This document shows, piece by piece, positions 61,709 through 64,000 of a DNA stretch of 64,000 nucleotides (position 1 is its first letter; every line of letters begins with the position of its first letter). The stretch comes from Plazaster borealis (Eukaryota > Echinodermata > Asteroidea > Forcipulatida > Labidiasteridae). Location: the NCBI GenBank assembly GCA_021014325.1, contig CM037459.1:14906501-14970500 (forward strand), read 5' to 3'. The position numbers were made by a program, and so were the translations under genes. The notes below the pieces were generated by a model. It was not told the origin of the DNA, searched no databases, and saw only the letters and a list, made by a program, of their open reading frames with translations.

Positions 61709-62679
61709 CTTTTTAAGACAGAAAAAAAGAATAATAGTATTATTATTGAGTTGAGGTAACATATGTTGAGGAATTTTTCGGTCACGAGATGTGTGAGTTG
61801 AAACTAAATCAAGAGTCGTAATTTTTTGAGTGAAACCGAGCAAACTGTGACTTCAGTAGGAATTTGATCGCATGTCAAATAATAAAGCGTTTTACATTAA
61901 AAAGATATCTTCTCCCTCGAGTGTGATTTCGGAAAAAAAAACCGCCCAACTACTTGGTTATTTATGAGATGACAGATGTTACTGGAACACAACTCTGTGA
62001 ATAATTGTATATTCATGTAAAATTGTATGGATAGTATCGTTCTCGTTTGTTGACACTGAACGTGTATCACTTCTAAATCCAAAATATGTGCAGTCTACTT
62101 AAACGAGATATCCTATCATTACTAAAAGGTGTGAACAAAGTGACAATAATTCAAACATGATCCCTCATTATCTTGCGTTAGGTTTTTAACAGGTGTCACT
62201 ATGCCCGATGAAAATGGTAGAGCCCATTGGTACAATATAGAGGTGGGACCATGTTAACGTTAGTTATGGCAAATGTTATGGTAGGTTTAGGGTTGGTAGG
62301 TTTGAGTTGGGTTTAAAAGCAATGATAATGGTAATGTGCATTGGGTGGGATTGTATGCACAGTGTTAGTATTAAGTTTAAGATTGGGTTTAGGGTAAGGG
62401 TTCACGTAAAATGAAACTGTAAAGGTTTGAGCGGGCTGTATGAAGAAGAAACGAATGAAAACCCGTGACGGAAACCATGCTGTAACATGTTGTTTTTGAT
62501 GTTGTTAAACATAATCACTGCAGTGACTTGGGCAAATCCAATGGGATTCAAATCTCCGTATAGCCTTATATATTATGTACGAGGTTCACAGCGTAAGCCA
62601 GAGGAGGCAGAATAGCAAAGGTCTAAATGCAAAATACATGGAAGTGTGACTAAATCTGTCAACTGTCAATAAAACCGCA

Positions 62680-62925
62680 CGTCAAACCAAGTGACTTGGT
62701 CACAGTCTATAAACAGAGGAATTCAAAAGAGTCAAGTCAGGCTCATTATATAAAACCCATCGGATATGGGCCGTCAATCTACCACGTCAAACCAAGTGAC
62801 TTGGTCAAGTCTAGTGAGATTCAAATCCCTTTATACACAGTCGTAGCCAAGTCAGACTCATTATATAAAACCCATCGGACTTGGTCAAGTCTAGTGAGAT
62901 TCAAATACCTCTACTCGGGGTTTAA
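62680..62925 (+). repeat. Tandem repeat of about 105-117 base units
   Basis: CGTCAAACCAAGTGACTTGG recurs at 62680 and 62784, GGCTCATTATATAAAACCCA with one change at 62738 and about 62855, and AGTCTAGTGAGATTCAAAT twice. About two and a half units, imperfect. Confidence 0.8.
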
Positions 62926-63249
62926 ACAGTGAGGTAAGTCAGAGAGAAACATAGCCAAGGTTTCAGAACCTTTAATAAAGTGTAAATAAAGAACCATGTC
63001 TATTTGTCCGAAGTGCATTGTCCAACGTCCATCAGGATTCAAATGCAGCTGAGTGTGACTTATGACTGTCTTTAAACGGTCATCAGTTTTCAGATAAAGT
63101 GTCATAGAATAGTGGTGTTTATAAATAATAGGTTACTTTTCGTTGTCAAAGATTCGTGTGAATGATACTAATTAAATATTTAGGACAATATTGTAATGGT
63201 CCATCATTGTCTCAAGAATCAACATAATTGTGAGATCATGGGCGTCAAA

Positions 63250-63330
63250 CGGGGGGGGGGGGACAGGGGGACATTTCCCCCCAAGTTTTCAAGGGTGGGG
63301 GACACAATATCAAATGTCCCCCCCCATGTT
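63250..63330. repeat. Inverted G-run/C-run repeat
   Basis: Runs of G (about 63251-63269) followed by GACATTTCCCCCC, and later GGGGGACA and TGTCCCCCCCC in inverse order. It is a short foldback of simple sequence. Confidence 0.55.
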
Positions 63331-63716
63331 TTTCGCCGATGCCGTTATTACATTAGTGTAAAAGCCGGACAAGTGGACTAAAACGCATGCTATATCTCCT
63401 GCTATACTTTGAATCTCAGCGTGATTGGAGACGAATATTTTTCAAAGTGCTCAGATCGACTTTAGATTAATTCTGTAATTTGTACGCCGACCCTCCCACT
63501 CTTTACATGCTGAGCGCTCTAACGTAATTTTGCCATTTCCTGGATGTACTTGAACGATGAATATCAGCACAAAGCAATGGGCGTATACACTGCCCCGGAC
63601 ATTGCAAGCAGTCTGCTCCATGATAAATTTTTATATTCAGCCATCTGCTAGGATGATTACACGGCCTACATCTTGTCTCTTACAACAAGACCGGATTGAT
63701 ATTTTCAGCAAGACGC

Positions 63717-63748
63717 TTGTTTGTTTGTTTGTTTGTTTGTTTGTTTGA
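63717..63748. repeat. (TTTG)n microsatellite
   Basis: About eight TTTG units on the plus strand. Confidence 0.9.
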
Positions 63749-64000
63749 TTGTTTTTTTATTTATTATTTTTTTTTGGTGCTATGTTTTTGTCTGTTTTGT
63801 TGTTGTTTTTGTTCCTTTTATTGCCTTGTGTTGTATTTGTTGTTCTTGTGTTGTTGAGGTCGAATAATTAACAACAATAATAGCAATATTATTCCAAACA
63901 CATGCCAGGATCACAACTCATTAATTTTTTTTCTGAGTTTGCTTAACAGTTTGTTTGTAAAACATTTGTATTTGTTCTGATAGAGTATTTTAAAGTAGAA

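Larger units (their letters stand above)
61709..64000. other. Probable intron or upstream part of the GPCR gene
   Basis: No further receptor exon is recognisable on the minus strand. It contains GGTTTAGGGTT-type sequence (62280-62400), a tandem repeat (62680-62925), G- and C-runs in inverted order (63250-63330) and a TTTG microsatellite (63717-63748). Confidence 0.5.

Overview
The window looks like nuclear DNA of an animal. It has one spliced protein-coding gene with GT-AG introns, long AT-rich introns, and dense families of short inverted-repeat DNA transposons, tRNA-derived SINEs, non-LTR retrotransposon remnants and Penelope-like fragments. The repeat spectrum and the two recognisable genes suggest a marine invertebrate deuterostome, perhaps an echinoderm. 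That is inference; no sequence here identifies the species.

Positions 1018-35058 (+) hold what reads as a complete gene for a FERM-domain protein of the FRMD3/FRMD5 type. I assembled it by hand from 12 exons. All intron phases agree, an in-frame stop precedes the start codon, and the spliced frame gives 565 codons plus stop: FERM domain, FERM-adjacent region, acidic linker, one transmembrane segment and a short conserved tail. A 42-base candidate cassette exon at 26409-26450 would insert an arginine-rich segment into the FERM-adjacent region without changing frame.

The 14.4 kb first intron is largely a chain of DNA transposons. In order these are a mariner-like element, an hAT-like element carrying a nested element, a long-TIR element, a 68-base relic, a head-to-head SINE and a 1.4 kb TIR element, followed by a second hAT-like copy, a LINE tail, a Penelope-like foldback and a TTAA-flanked MITE. 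Later introns hold a degenerate LINE reverse transcriptase (15.8-17.6 kb), a Penelope-like GIY-YIG remnant (22.5-23.1 kb), foldbacks, a tandem SINE array and several minisatellites.

From about 36.6 to 61.2 kb I find no convincing gene. That stretch has MITEs, minisatellites, a 192-bp tandem duplication and a 3.4 kb array of about 26-bp units with higher-order duplications. At 61215-61708 (-) lies the last coding exon of a class A (rhodopsin-family) peptide GPCR covering TM6, TM7 and the C-terminal tail; its earlier exons lie beyond the right edge. The two genes face each other tail to tail and nothing indicates they work together. No new multi-gene system is evident. The most noteworthy items are the cassette exon, the layered transposon families with readable target-site duplications, the higher-order satellite, and a palindromic octamer that is abundant to the left of about 38 kb and nearly absent to the right.
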